A stretch of 64,000 bases of DNA from Desulfobacter hydrogenophilus (GTDB lineage Bacteria > Desulfobacterota > Desulfobacteria > Desulfobacterales > Desulfobacteraceae): assembly GCF_004319545.1 (NCBI RefSeq), contig NZ_CP036313.1:4094501-4158500 (forward strand). Reading direction: 5' to 3'. The notes below the pieces were generated by a model. It saw only the letters and a list, made by a program, of their open reading frames with translations, had not been told where the DNA came from and ran no database searches. This document shows, piece after piece, positions 1 to 9,096 of the stretch. Position 1 is the first letter of the stretch; the number at the start of each line of letters is the position of its first letter. The translations under genes and the position numbers were made by a program.

Positions 1-585
1 CTTGAATAGAAAATTCGTTTTGGATGGGGTCCATTGGGTTTTGTCTTCTGACAGCACACCGCCGGGAACAAGGCAGTGCAGATGAAAATGGTCCAGGATG
101 GTCTGGTTCCATGTATGCAATACGGCAATAAAGCCAGCCTGCCCCTGGAGTCTCCATTGGGGATCGGTAGCAAATTGTTTAATGGTCTGATTTACCGAGG
201 AGAACAGCAGGTCCAGCAACGGCTTCATATTACAGAGGATGATAGGATTCAGGTTGTGGGGCAGTGTGAACACCAAATGATAATAGGTGGCAGGCAATAG
301 TTCTGACACCCGTTTATCTAACCATTTTTCCTTGGTCATGGTCTGGCATTTGGGGCAGTGCCGGTTCCTGCAGGAGTTGTAGGAGTTCTTTTGGAAATCG
401 CAGTCAGGGCAAGCGTCTATATGGCCTCCTAAAGCAGCTGTTCGGCAGGTAATGATTTTATTCATGACCTTTATCTGTTCGTGTGAAGCTCCGAAAGTTT
501 CCAAAAAGCGTTGCCCAGCGTGTCTGAAGATATCGGCAATGTCATGTTCGGGTCTGCTGCTTTTATTGCAGCATTCTCCGATCAT
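1..585 (-). CDS. IS91-family transposase, 3' end outside window
   Basis: The reading frame starts at an ATG at 585 and runs off the left edge, so only the N-terminal ~195 residues are present. The N-terminal part holds a cysteine/histidine zinc-binding module (CPDCDF ... CRNRHCPKCQ), followed by KEKWL and the HLVFTLPH motif. This order is typical of the IS91/IS801 transposases with a zinc-binding N-terminal domain and a Y2 HUH rolling-circle domain. The two-tyrosine catalytic motif should lie beyond the window. The start overlaps the stop of the upstream tyrosine recombinase by one base (TAATG), which implies translational coupling. Identification rests on the motifs only; whether the C-terminus is intact cannot be seen. 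Confidence 0.85.
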   Translation of the reverse strand, partial: MIGECCNKSSRPEHDIADIFRHAGQRFLETFGASHEQIKVMNKIITCRTAALGGHIDACPDCDFQKNSYNSCRNRHCPKCQTMTKEKWLDKRVSELLPATYYHLVFTLPHNLNPIILCNMKPLLDLLFSSVNQTIKQFATDPQWRLQGQAGFIAVLHTWNQTILDHFHLHCLVPGGVLSEDKTQWTPSKTNFLFK

Positions 586-1415
586 TAAAGCACCACGTCA
601 GCCGGGCTGACAACTTGGGATATGGCCTCATTGCTGATGTGAAGATACTTTGCCGTGGTTCTGATGGATTTATGACCGAGCATCTGCTGAAGTACATGTG
701 TCCGGGTTCCCTGTTCGAGAAGGTGAGTCGCAAAGCAGTGACGAAGGGTATGTATGCCTTTGCCACGTTTTACACCGGCTTCTAACTTGGCCGTGTAATA
801 AATTTTCTGAGCTGTCTCAACTGGCATCGGTTTTGATCTGGTTTTGCCGAAAAAGATCCATTCGTTCGGTTTAAAAAGCCGCCAGTAGTCTTCCAGAGTC
901 TTTAGTAAGGTATCTGACAAGACTGTATACCGGTCTTTTCTGCCTTTACCTTGCTCTATCCGTATCATTTTGCGGGATCTTTCAATGTGTATCGGTTGGA
1001 GCTTTACAACTTCACTGACCCGCAATCCTGCGCTGTATGTGGCCAGAAGAAGGGCATAATGCTTGGGGTTGGTGCAGGCATTCAGTATTTGCGCCACTTC
1101 TTCCCGGCTCAGTGCCATGAAGATTTTCCTTTCCTGAGGCCGGGGCGGTATGGAAATCTTGGGCTCCCGTTTTAATACATGCCTGTAAAATCTCTTTATC
1201 CCTGAGAACTGTACATTGCAGCTACTCCAGGCCAGTTGTCGGTCTGCAATAATATAGTCGAGATAATCTTGGATCTGGGAATCGGTCAGTTGATCCGGTG
1301 CTTGCTTGTAGTGCGCGGCAAGCAATTTTACCGCATTCATATACGCCGCATTTGTTTTTGGCGAAAGCCGGTGAAGAGTCATGTGTCGATCAAATTGTTG
1401 GCGAAGTTGTGTCAT
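585..1415 (-). CDS. Tyrosine recombinase linked to IS91-type transposase
   Basis: 276-aa phage-integrase-family recombinase. The N-terminal ~90 residues form a SAM-like core-binding domain (QLRQQFDRHMTLHRLSPKT) and the rest is the catalytic domain. Visible catalytic residues are the first Arg in AGLRVSEV, HxxR in HTLRHCFATH, the second His in LGHKS and the nucleophile Tyr in TAKYLHI, so it looks active. It precedes the IS91-type transposase in one transcription unit with a 1-base overlap. Tyrosine recombinases riding with IS91-like transposases are known as an arrangement, but their role in transposition is unclear. It is less similar to housekeeping XerC/D than the 18.0-kb gene appears to be. 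Confidence 0.9.
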   Translation of the reverse strand: MTQLRQQFDRHMTLHRLSPKTNAAYMNAVKLLAAHYKQAPDQLTDSQIQDYLDYIIADRQLAWSSCNVQFSGIKRFYRHVLKREPKISIPPRPQERKIFMALSREEVAQILNACTNPKHYALLLATYSAGLRVSEVVKLQPIHIERSRKMIRIEQGKGRKDRYTVLSDTLLKTLEDYWRLFKPNEWIFFGKTRSKPMPVETAQKIYYTAKLEAGVKRGKGIHTLRHCFATHLLEQGTRTHVLQQMLGHKSIRTTAKYLHISNEAISQVVSPADVVL

Positions 1416-1666
1416 CTTTTCCTCCTGAATTATGGGTGGATACTCAGGAGAATGATGGAATAAGACAGGGTAAATATAAAGGGATATTGTATAGTCGCGG
1501 CTGACTGGCCCATCAATGGGTAAGATGCCAGGTTGGCGTTTCTTTCCGCGGAGCGGTTTTGTTCAACTACAAATTATCCAGGCAACTTAATGAGCGATTG
1601 GATCAACATCCAATAATTTGTTATTATATTTTATTGCCACCCATTTTATAAAAGGAGGATTCAACG
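1416..1666. other. Intergenic region, probable end of IS91-like element
   Basis: About 250 bases without a gene. It should hold the promoter of the leftward recombinase-transposase pair and the element's origin or terminator end, but I cannot place a boundary because IS91-type elements lack terminal inverted repeats and target duplications. A Shine-Dalgarno sequence (AAAGGAGG) at about 1651-1658 serves the next rightward gene. Confidence 0.4.
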
Positions 1667-1995
1667 ATGACTACAATACAACAAACAGCTATAATTTCAT
1701 CTTATTCCACGAATCTAACAAAACAAACCAGCTATGTCGCTTCCTCAGATACAACCTCCCAACAGAGTGAAGCTCTTTCACTATCTGATATTGCAAAAGA
1801 ATATGATGTTGAAAATATTTCTCCCAAAGAAATGGCTCAAATGAGTCAAGAATTATATGATAATAATCATATTTCACTCAAGACACATGCACTTTTATCT
1901 TTTCAACCCGAGTTAGGTGATTTCGACGCTATACTTGCTCAAAAAACCGGCACGTCATCTTCATCCTCATTTTTATCTAACCAGCGTAGTAAGTA

Positions 1996-3113
1996 CATGG
2001 ACAAAAATAAATCTATGTTAAGAAAACGAAATTGTAAATTCCTTACCGACACTTGCCAATATATTATCCAACTCAGCTTTCAAAAATTTAAATCCTTTAT
2101 AAGCAGATGTTGATAACCAAAAGTATTTGATATGTTTCCATAAAATTTCAATCAGATTCAACTCCGGTGAATATTTGGGGATAAAGTATAGAAAAAGTCC
2201 TCTTTCTTCCCATGTCCCAACTTGAGCTTTAAAAATGGCGCTGTGATGTATTGGAGCATTGTCCAGAACAACGATGGTTCTTTTTGTTATGGAACGTGAA
2301 AAAACATCAAAGCAGGCCACGACAATATCTGAAGTAACCGAGCAATTAAAAACGCAAGGGAAAAAGTCATTTTGCTTATTCAAAAAACCCAACACATTGA
2401 TTCTTGAGGTTTTTCCGCTCGGAAGTAAAAGCTGCTCATCCGCCTCTTGCCAGGCATATGGAATCTCAGGCACGCCGGTAAAGCCAGATTCATCAAAATA
2501 ATACAAGTCAATGATATTTGCCTTATCTTCATCTTTCAAGATTTCAATTTCCTTTTGCGCGTCCCTGAACTCGTTCTCATTGCGTTTGCTTTTGAGAGAT
2601 TTCCGTCCTCGACACCAACGCAGTTTTTTTTTATAATTCGTTTCAGGGTTTTTACGCTGATTTTTTTACCAAACGTTCCCTCTATTTCAGTAATGGCACT
2701 TTTAAGTTGTCTTGGATTTTTCTTTACAATATCAATGACTTCATCATGTTTATCACCAGGGATCAGTGGTGTCCTTCCAGGACGTGGTTTATCAATTAAA
2801 GAGTCAAATTGATATTTTCCCCATCCATCGATCCACTTCGAAACTGTTTCCTGAGTAGTCAAACATATTTGTGAAATCTGATTGATACTATACCCAGAGT
2901 TGCTCAATCGAATTGCTTGAGCCCTAAGTTTAGTACGGTTTGACTCTTCATCCGAAAATTCAATAAGTGACAGCCATTTTAATGCCAATGGCTCAATTGG
3001 AGAAACAAATTTTCTACCCGTACGTTTCATCTGATATCCTTGCTATGCAAATTAAAATAACAACAATGATTTATTGCAAAGCAATAATAAAACAAGAATT
3101 ATTTTTGTCCACC
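1996..3113 (-). mobile_element. IS630-family insertion sequence, ~1.1 kb
   Basis: Bounded by imperfect terminal inverted repeats sharing TGGACAAAAATAA (1998-2010 and 3099-3111 in inverse orientation) and flanked by TA on both sides (1994-1995 and 3114-3115), as expected for IS630/Tc1-mariner-type insertion. It carries a two-frame transposase on the minus strand and interrupts the small gene starting at 1667. Confidence 0.85.
2018..3030 (-). CDS. IS630-family transposase made by probable -1 frameshift
   Basis: The first frame (3030 to 2536) gives an N-terminal helix-turn-helix module (SINQISQICLTTQETVSKW, then a second HTH). The second frame (to 2018) gives the DDE catalytic domain: DESGF (first Asp), VVLDNAPIHHS (second Asp) and YSPELNLIEILWKHIK (Glu). 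The frames join naturally by a -1 shift on an A run at 2623-2632 (minus strand), which contains the classic slippery heptamer A AAA AAC. After the shift the protein reads KKKLRWCRGRKSL, typical of the family, whereas the zero frame becomes unrelated. The fused product would be ~337 aa, normal for IS630 transposases. The two frames also overlap as ATGA at 2536-2539. Confidence 0.85.
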
Positions 3114-3274
3114 TACTTAATTTCTTACAGGAATGGGAAGATCGTTTGCAATCTAAGCAGGATGAAGGGCTTGCAATTGAAAATACAAAAGAGATTGTCA
3201 ATCTTTTGCAAAATCTCAGTACACTCTCGTAATTTGGATAATTATTTATCACCCCGCAAGACTTCGACCGCCGA

Positions 3275-4288
3275 TCAGCGCCCCCCCATGCTCATACCCC
3301 GGCGCTGTTTTTTTGATTTGGCTTGCTCCTGGATACGCTCCTGATCCGCACGTTCAACGGTTCGGTGGGCGTAGTCTTTCAAGTCGCTATGCCGTGTTTC
3401 AATGCTTGGAGAGACTTTGACCAGGGCAGCTTTTACAATTTCCTTTCTGTAACGGCCCAAAAGTTCTTTGCAGGCCCTGAAGTCAATCTTTGAGTTGTCC
3501 AGGGGCCAACCCTTTGCCACAGCCAACCCCTTGACCTTGTGCCAAGCTCGACAAAAGGCGTGTTCAGCGCTGGTCAGCCCGTTAACCTGCTTTTTTTCTT
3601 CAGCCACGGCCTTGATTATAGCCTTTCTGGTGACAGTGGCTTTTTCAATCCTCGGATTTTCCATGGCCTGGGCCATGCGTTCGCAGAGCCCCCCCTGGGC
3701 GGTCTTGATTTGCACAAAGGGAAAATTGCCGTTCCGATCCTTGTGTTTAGGCTTCGGATTCGTAAATCCGGCCATGCGAAATGGATGGATAACCCCGGAG
3801 AAATTCGGGTCCCCAAATTCCTTGTTAAGCCGTTGAACCACGTTATTAGCGGCCTTCTGTTCGGTGACGGAATTCTTCACCCGGGGGATTTTAAAAATGG
3901 CCTGGACGTTTCCAGGGCTGCTCTCCTGGGTGAGTGCCGGCTTAAATCCATGTTGCTTCAACTCGTCCACCTGGGCGGCGCTGGAATCGTCCAGCACAAG
4001 ATAGTGATGGTCCTCGTCGATCGGCGTTATAAAAATATTTCGACCTTGGGCATTTTTAGCCGAAAGAGTTGGTATAAGGTCCTTTACTTCTTCTTTGGTG
4101 TAAAATCCCTCCTGTCCCTGGCTCCCCTGGCCTTTGCCCATATTCCAGGGTTTAGCCATGCCAAGGGGATCAGTGAGAGTGATCCGATAAGCCGGGGAGT
4201 CTAAAGCCGCCGCCTGACGGTCCCAACTTTTTTCTTTTGCGGTTATGTGCTTTTGGGTGTAATTGCACATTTGGGTGGAAATCCCCAT
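3275..4288 (-). CDS. RepB-type DNA primase-like protein, 5' end remodelled
   Basis: The ~337-aa frame contains the RepB_primase-like core: NIFITPIDEDHHYLVLDD (acidic metal-binding region), QESSPGNVQAIFKIP, GDPNFSGVIHPFRMAGF and a C-terminal basic tail ending GMSMGGR. Such proteins prime plasmid or integrative-element replication and are often linked to relaxases; none is nearby. The first ~15 codons lie inside the inverted repeat of a MITE (4255-4290), so the apparent start at 4288 is supplied by that element and the original 5' end is probably lost. Expression and activity are uncertain. It converges on the interrupted gene at 3233. Confidence 0.7.
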   Translation of the reverse strand: MGISTQMCNYTQKHITAKEKSWDRQAAALDSPAYRITLTDPLGMAKPWNMGKGQGSQGQEGFYTKEEVKDLIPTLSAKNAQGRNIFITPIDEDHHYLVLDDSSAAQVDELKQHGFKPALTQESSPGNVQAIFKIPRVKNSVTEQKAANNVVQRLNKEFGDPNFSGVIHPFRMAGFTNPKPKHKDRNGNFPFVQIKTAQGGLCERMAQAMENPRIEKATVTRKAIIKAVAEEKKQVNGLTSAEHAFCRAWHKVKGLAVAKGWPLDNSKIDFRACKELLGRYRKEIVKAALVKVSPSIETRHSDLKDYAHRTVERADQERIQEQAKSKKQRRGMSMGGR

Positions 4289-4462
4289 AGCAGAACAGAT
4301 AATCAGTTGATATATAAAACAATCTTGACGAAATTAGCTTCCAAAAAATAAGGCTAAGAAATGGATAAAAAACGGGAAGTTTGAATTCAAACAAAACATA
4401 ATAAATTCAAAAGCTTTCTCAAGATCCTATGGCGGATTTCCCCTAAATGTTTAATTACACCC
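4255..4462. mobile_element. 208-bp MITE-like element with ~36-bp inverted repeats
   Basis: The left end (4255-4290, plus) and right end (4462-4427, minus) both read GGGTGTAATT..ACATTT.GG.. GGAAATCC..CATAG when read inward. The ~136 bases between contain no gene. A related end, GGGTGTCGCTAAAAATTTAG, occurs at 33404-33371 next to transposase debris, so this is likely a non-autonomous derivative of that insertion sequence. No clear target duplication is visible because the flanks differ; it sits at a rearrangement junction. Confidence 0.65.
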
Positions 4463-5785
4463 ATCTTTGCTCAAATGCTTGTAGGATTTATCAAGATCAT
4501 CAGCCAGATGGAGTTTGGGGCTTGATGAATTGATCACTGCCCGTTCAAGAACATTTTCCAACTCTCTAACGTTTCCCGGCCAGTGATAGTTTAAAAGGGC
4601 ATTCATTACATTTTTGGGAATCACTTTGATTTGCTTACCCAATCTCCGGGAGATTTTATTAATATAAAAATCAGTAAGGAGGGGGATATCCTCTTTTCTT
4701 TCGCGCAGCGGCGGCATGGTAATCGGAAAGACATTGAGCCGGTACCACAGATCTCTTCGGAAACGCCCCTTTTCAACTTCTTCCTCAAGATTTCGGTTTG
4801 TCGCGGCAATAATCCGTACATCCACCTTAGTGGTGCGCGAATTACCTAACCGTTCAAATTCACCATCTTGAATTACCCTGAGCAGTTTTGACTGCAATTC
4901 CAGGGGCAGTTCTCCGATTTCATATAGAAACAGGGTGGCGTTGTCAGCAATCTCAAATCGTCCCTTATGGCTGCGATCTGCACCGGTGAATGCCCCTTTT
5001 TCATGGCCGAAAAGCTCGCTCTCTATAAGATTTGAGGGCAATGCAGCACAATTGACTTTGATCAGTGCCTGGTTTTTTCGGTTGCTGAAACTATGAATTG
5101 CACGAGCCACAAGCTCCTTACCAGTACCTGTCTCACCCAGAACCATAACGGTTGTATCACTTTCTGCAATTTGCTCAACCTTGAAGAGCACATATTTAAG
5201 CCCATCACTCTGACCAATAATGTTCTCGTGATTATGTTCCAGCTTAATCTCATCTTTAAGATACGCGCGTTCATCTTCAAGTTGCTTTTTCAGCACTTTT
5301 ATTTCCTCAAGGGCTTCTTCGGCAAGTCGTTTTTCATGTTCGGTCTTTTGTTTTTCCAGAACAAGTTGGATGGTTCTTTTTTCCACTATATCCTCAAGAT
5401 CCCGCTTATAATGTTCTGATTTAGTCACATCCTCAATAGCCAGTAGAATCAGTTCCACTTTTTTAAAATCGTTATAAATCCTTCTGGCATTCAGATGCAT
5501 AATTTTAGGCCCAATGACATCAAAGGAATGTTCCACTTCAAAATCATTGAGCATGGTATTTTCAGGGAGGATATTTTCAAGTAATTCTTTGAGTCTGGGG
5601 ATATTCCACTGCCCGTTGCCAAGGTCATAAATTAAAACCCCTTCCGTGTCTTCTTGCTTCGCACAAAATGTCATATAAAAAGCTTGATTTGCTTTGATAA
5701 TTTTCAAATCAGGATCAAGAACCATGAGCGGTTCACGGAAGGAACTGAGAGCATTAGTGAAAATGTTTAAAAAATTTTTTTGCAT
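4451..5785 (-). pseudogene. Sigma-54 activator lacking C-terminal DNA-binding domain
   Basis: 444 residues: PAS-like sensor (about 10-125), coiled coil (about 125-185), then an AAA+ sigma-54 interaction domain with Walker A GETGTGKE, the sigma-54 contact loop GAFTGA, and the arginine-finger region [14 protein letters not shown]. Two defects are seen. In Walker B, FLDEIGEL has become FLYEIGEL (Tyr288, a TAT codon where GAT is expected), removing an Asp normally needed for ATP hydrolysis. The protein then stops after SKDGCN, where the MITE inverted repeat (4462-4451) supplies GGGTGTAATTAA, so the Fis-type helix-turn-helix is missing. I infer a non-functional remnant, though the start and PAS region look intact. 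Confidence 0.8.
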
Positions 5786-5918
5786 TTATGAATCCTAAAA
5801 TGATTCAGTATTGTCCGATTAGGTTGTTGAGGGAATAAATAAGTGCAGCGGGAACGTCCGCTAACTTCACTGGCCCTCACCTTCATGGAGGTGGACATGC
5901 CACTCATAATCCAAACAT

Positions 5919-5946
5919 TTTGAAAATCAATTGTATTGATTTTCAA
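5919..5946. terminator. Perfect inverted repeat, possible terminator
   Basis: TTTGAAAATCAAT and ATTGATTTTCAAA pair with a 2-base loop just beyond the 3' end of the LuxR-type frame. It is AT-rich without a clear GC stem, so terminator function is a guess. Confidence 0.35.
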
Positions 5947-5968
5947 ATAGAATAATTATAGGGGAGGC

Positions 5969-7720
5969 TTACTCGTTATGCAATACGATAAAATAATAAA
6001 AAAAACTAATATATCGACTATTTAAAATAGGGGATTCCTTGAGGAACAACAGGAATGACCGAAGATTTATTTTCTTGTTTTTCAGGTTTGTTTTTGCCCG
6101 GATATTATCCCGGTGGCGGGCGACGGTGTGAAAAGAGCAGTTCAGGATTTGTGATATTTCTTTGTTGGATTTTCCCGATTTAATAAGCTGGGCCACATGA
6201 ATTTCCGTAGGGGTTAAATTTATCAGTTTATCTGATAAATTTTTTGAAAACGGGGGAAAGGATATTTTTTGAACGCAATTCCAGAATCTTGATTATTTCT
6301 CGCTGATCTTCTTGTGTCAGTGTGCTTTTCAGATTTTGAATAATGGGGCTAAGCAGTATTTTATAGTTGGCGAATATATTTTGTTCAATTTCGTCTTTAT
6401 CCAGTTCTCTTCTTTTCAGCAGCACGGTCAATGCTGCATTCATCTCTTCGAGTTCAGCAGCCTTGTTTTTTAATTTCAGCTCAATTTGCTTGCGAGTGGT
6501 AATATCGATCTGGGTTTTTATAATTTTGGCGACTTGTCCGTTTGTGTCCAATACCGGGAAGGCAAATATTTCGAGGCTGAGCATATTTCCCTGATCATCG
6601 TAATGTAACTGTTCTCCAAAAAAGGGTTTTCCCGTTCGATTGACTTCCTGTATTGGGCATGGATAGTTATCACCGGTACAAGGCGTGCTCCGCTGGCGGG
6701 AAACTGCATGACATTTGATTTCTATCCTTTTCCCCCGCCGTAAGCATCATTGGCCCGTTCAACGGTATAGTCGGTTGCGTTTATAACGGCAAACGGGATT
6801 GTTATCGAATTAATGGCTGTTCTCAGGAACATCTCGCTGTCCTTCAATGCCTCTGTCAACCGGACTCGCTCTATGACATGCCCCAACCTTTCCACGATGA
6901 CATTGAGCAAATAATACTCTTCTGTCGAAAATGGCCCTTCATTAAAAGCCGGCCGCTTCTCTGTATAGCACACCGTCATCTGCCCCGCCTTATTTCCCTG
7001 AATGACAATATTACCCGTCTGCATCCATTGCGTTTTGCAAAAGCCCTCAGTCTGAAAGATCTGCCCTTCCAGCTCAATGCAAGCTTCCATGATTTCTGGA
7101 AATTGCCACGCCTGGGGAATCATCAGAACTGTTGATTTCAATACCTGGTTTAAACTGATATCCGGTTTTTCCAACAGCGCGGAAAGACGGAATAAAAGAT
7201 TCACTTTATAGATCCGTTCTCTTAATGCATACTCTAAACGCTTGGACTCGCTGATGTCAGTCAGGGTAAGCCAGCAGACGGGAGATTGTCCGCCGTTCTT
7301 TGCAATCATAAAATCCAACCGCGCCCAGAACAGCGATTTGTCATTTCTTAGCATTTGCAGCTCAACTGTCTGGGGCTCACCGGTTTCAAAAAGGATTTTC
7401 CAGTGGCGGTTGTATGTATAATAATCCTCCTTTAATATAAACTGAAAGACCGGCTTATTGATCAGGTCACTTCGGATCTGGCCGAGCAGGGTGGCGGCAG
7501 TGAGATTGACATCCAGGATGAATCCATTTTCATTAACAAAACAATAACCCACCGGTGCGAGATTATAAAGGTCGAAATAACGCTTGCTGGAGATCTCCAG
7601 TTCCTCTTGAGCCGCACATAGTTCATCATTTTGCATTTCCAGCTCAATCTTTTGCACCTCCAGCTCGTGAATCACTTCACCGATTTCTTCGCGTGACAAG
7701 GTTGTCAAATCGTCTGGCAA
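5969..7720 (-). pseudogene. PAS-PAS-LuxR-type sensor regulator with two frameshifts
   Basis: Three frames join into one ~580-aa protein. 7720-6722 gives a coiled coil (ELEVQKIELEMQNDEL), a PAS domain (YFDLYNLAPVGYCFVNE) and a second sensory region up to NDAYGGG. A one-base change at the G run near 6733 shifts to the next frame, which continues CHAVSRQRSTPCTGDNYPC as PAS and ends at 6228. A second change at the C run near 6254 shifts to LTPTEIHVAQLIKSGKSNKEI, a LuxR-type helix-turn-helix (to 5969). Both breaks fall in 5-base G/C runs, so sequencing error is possible, but the neighbouring CheB/CheR gene is also broken. The proposed start is a weak TTG and the true 5' end may be deleted. Confidence 0.75.
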
Positions 7721-7740
7721 CAGTCTTGTTTCTTGTTTGA

Positions 7741-7879
7741 TTTTTTTTCAGCCCTGCATCTAAGGACAGGGGCTTTATCGGGTTGGTTGTCCTTGATATT
7801 CAAATGTACCTACTTTATTATTTTGGATTGCCTGGATAAGAACTAAAGCAGAATACGGTATGGGAAGCTTTTTTCTTTT
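7741..7879. other. Junction between two decayed genes
   Basis: No gene is visible. The CheR sequence ends abruptly at 7880 and the PAS gene begins at 7720 without its normal upstream part, so this is probably a deletion scar. Confidence 0.4.
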
Positions 7880-8852
7880 TTAAGCATCAGTCCCCAGGTT
7901 CCCTAAAAGGTCCGGCAGGACATCTGTTTTCAGCACTTCAAAGGATTCCGGATCACGGAAAAAACTGGTCACACCAATCAACAACTCTCGAAACAGGGCG
8001 TCTATTTCGTCGGGATTTTCACTTAAATAGCGCACATAAGCTTCGTGACTATTGATTTGGTTCAGACTCATCCGACGGCTGATGCGCCTGAGAATCGTAT
8101 TGGACTTATAGGATGAAAAGTCATGACCGACTTGTGATCGGAGAATGGCATAAATTTTATGTATCCAGCTTTTCTTAACTGGAAGCGTAGCTGGATATCC
8201 TGGGACCGGTGGACAGCGTGTAAAAAATATTGAATGAGTTTATCAGGCATGTCAGCCGGTATCATGGTTATATCAACAATTCCGGTATTGAATGTACTGC
8301 GGGGCATATCGTCATATTCGGCCGATTCCTCGGATTGAACAAATACAAACCCGTCATTAACTTTGATCTCTTTAATGCCCAGCGTACCGTCTTGCCCATA
8401 CCTGACAGCACAATTGCAGCTGCATTGCTACCCTGATCCTGGGCAAGCGACCGGAAAAAGAAATCAATAGGCAGCAGGCCCCCATTTGTTGTTCTATCCA
8501 GAAGTTGAATTTTTCCGTTGTAAACTGAAAGATCCTTATTAAGGGAAATGATATATGCGCTGTCCGGCTCAAGGGGATCTCCGTCTTTTGCGGCTGACAC
8601 CGGAATCAATGATATGTTTTGAAGCAGCTCCGGCAGAAGGCCTGGCTGGTTAGGCGTCATATGTACCAGAACAACAAAAGCCATGTCGCTTGTTGGCGGA
8701 ACCTTTGTAAAAGAAGCCTTTAATGCTTCCGATCCTCCGGCTGACGCACCCAACCCCACAAACGGAAATGATTCGGGTGCTGATTTTTTTTCGATACTGC
8801 CGGTTGCTTTTTTCCTCCGGGTTGTATTACCTTTTGACTTCGATTGCGGCAA
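7880..8852 (-). pseudogene. CheB-CheR fusion remnant, two frameshifts and deletion
   Basis: The first frame (8852-8268) is a CheB methylesterase domain with the GASAGG nucleophile motif and LVHMTP histidine. It loses frame at IVLSGMG; the shifted frame continues as DGTLGIKEIKVNDGF and MPRSTFNTGIVD, the normal CheB C-terminal half. A second shift near 8140 (at KF) is needed to read AILRSQVGHDF, RRISRRMSLNQINS and the CheR N-terminal module VTSFFRDPESFEVL. The CheR SAM-binding core is absent. Intact relatives are cytoplasmic signalling proteins combining receptor methylesterase and methyltransferase, often followed by PAS domains, as here. I consider it dead. Confidence 0.8.
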
Positions 8853-9008
8853 TCCAGTTTTTGTTTCTTTCTTTTCGGGCAGTTAAACCTGCTTATTAAG
8901 ACAAAAAGTAATCGTCATAATCAATAAATTAACGAGTAGCACATTAATCCGGATTGTTCGCCCAATTTGTTGTGGTTTGAATGTCGGTGCGCATAAATCA
9001 TTTAAATT

Positions 9009-9055
9009 CACAAAAAAAATAAGCCGCTCGGATTATATGTCCGAACGGCTTATTA
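9009..9055 (-). terminator. Rho-independent terminator after fusA2
   Basis: Read on the minus strand, AATAAGCCG(T)TCGGA pairs with TCCGAGCGGCTTATT and is followed by a run of eight T residues. It lies ~40 bases beyond the fusA2 stop and ends the leftward operon. Confidence 0.85.
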
Positions 9056-9096
9056 AGCATATCATCAGGCAGAACCCAATGGATTAAATATAAGTG

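Larger units (their letters stand above)
1667..3233 (+). pseudogene. Small unknown protein gene interrupted by IS630-family element
   Basis: The 5' part (1667-1995) has a good RBS and encodes ~109 residues including SLSDIAKEYDV, NISPKEMAQMSQELYD and HALLSFQPEL. The 3' part lies beyond the insertion (about 3116-3233) and reads LNFLQEWEDRLQ ... NLLQNLSTLS then a stop. The second part has the charged amphipathic character of the first, so I take both as one gene of ~150 residues. Removing the IS and one copy of the TA target leaves the halves one base out of frame, so either a base was lost at the junction or the gene had decayed already. The product is a soluble, helix-rich protein of unknown function. 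Confidence 0.65.

Noticed and set aside
3539..4204. 221-codon open frame opposite the primase gene
   Set aside because: Antisense shadow; the minus strand has recognisable RepB_primase motifs and this frame has none.
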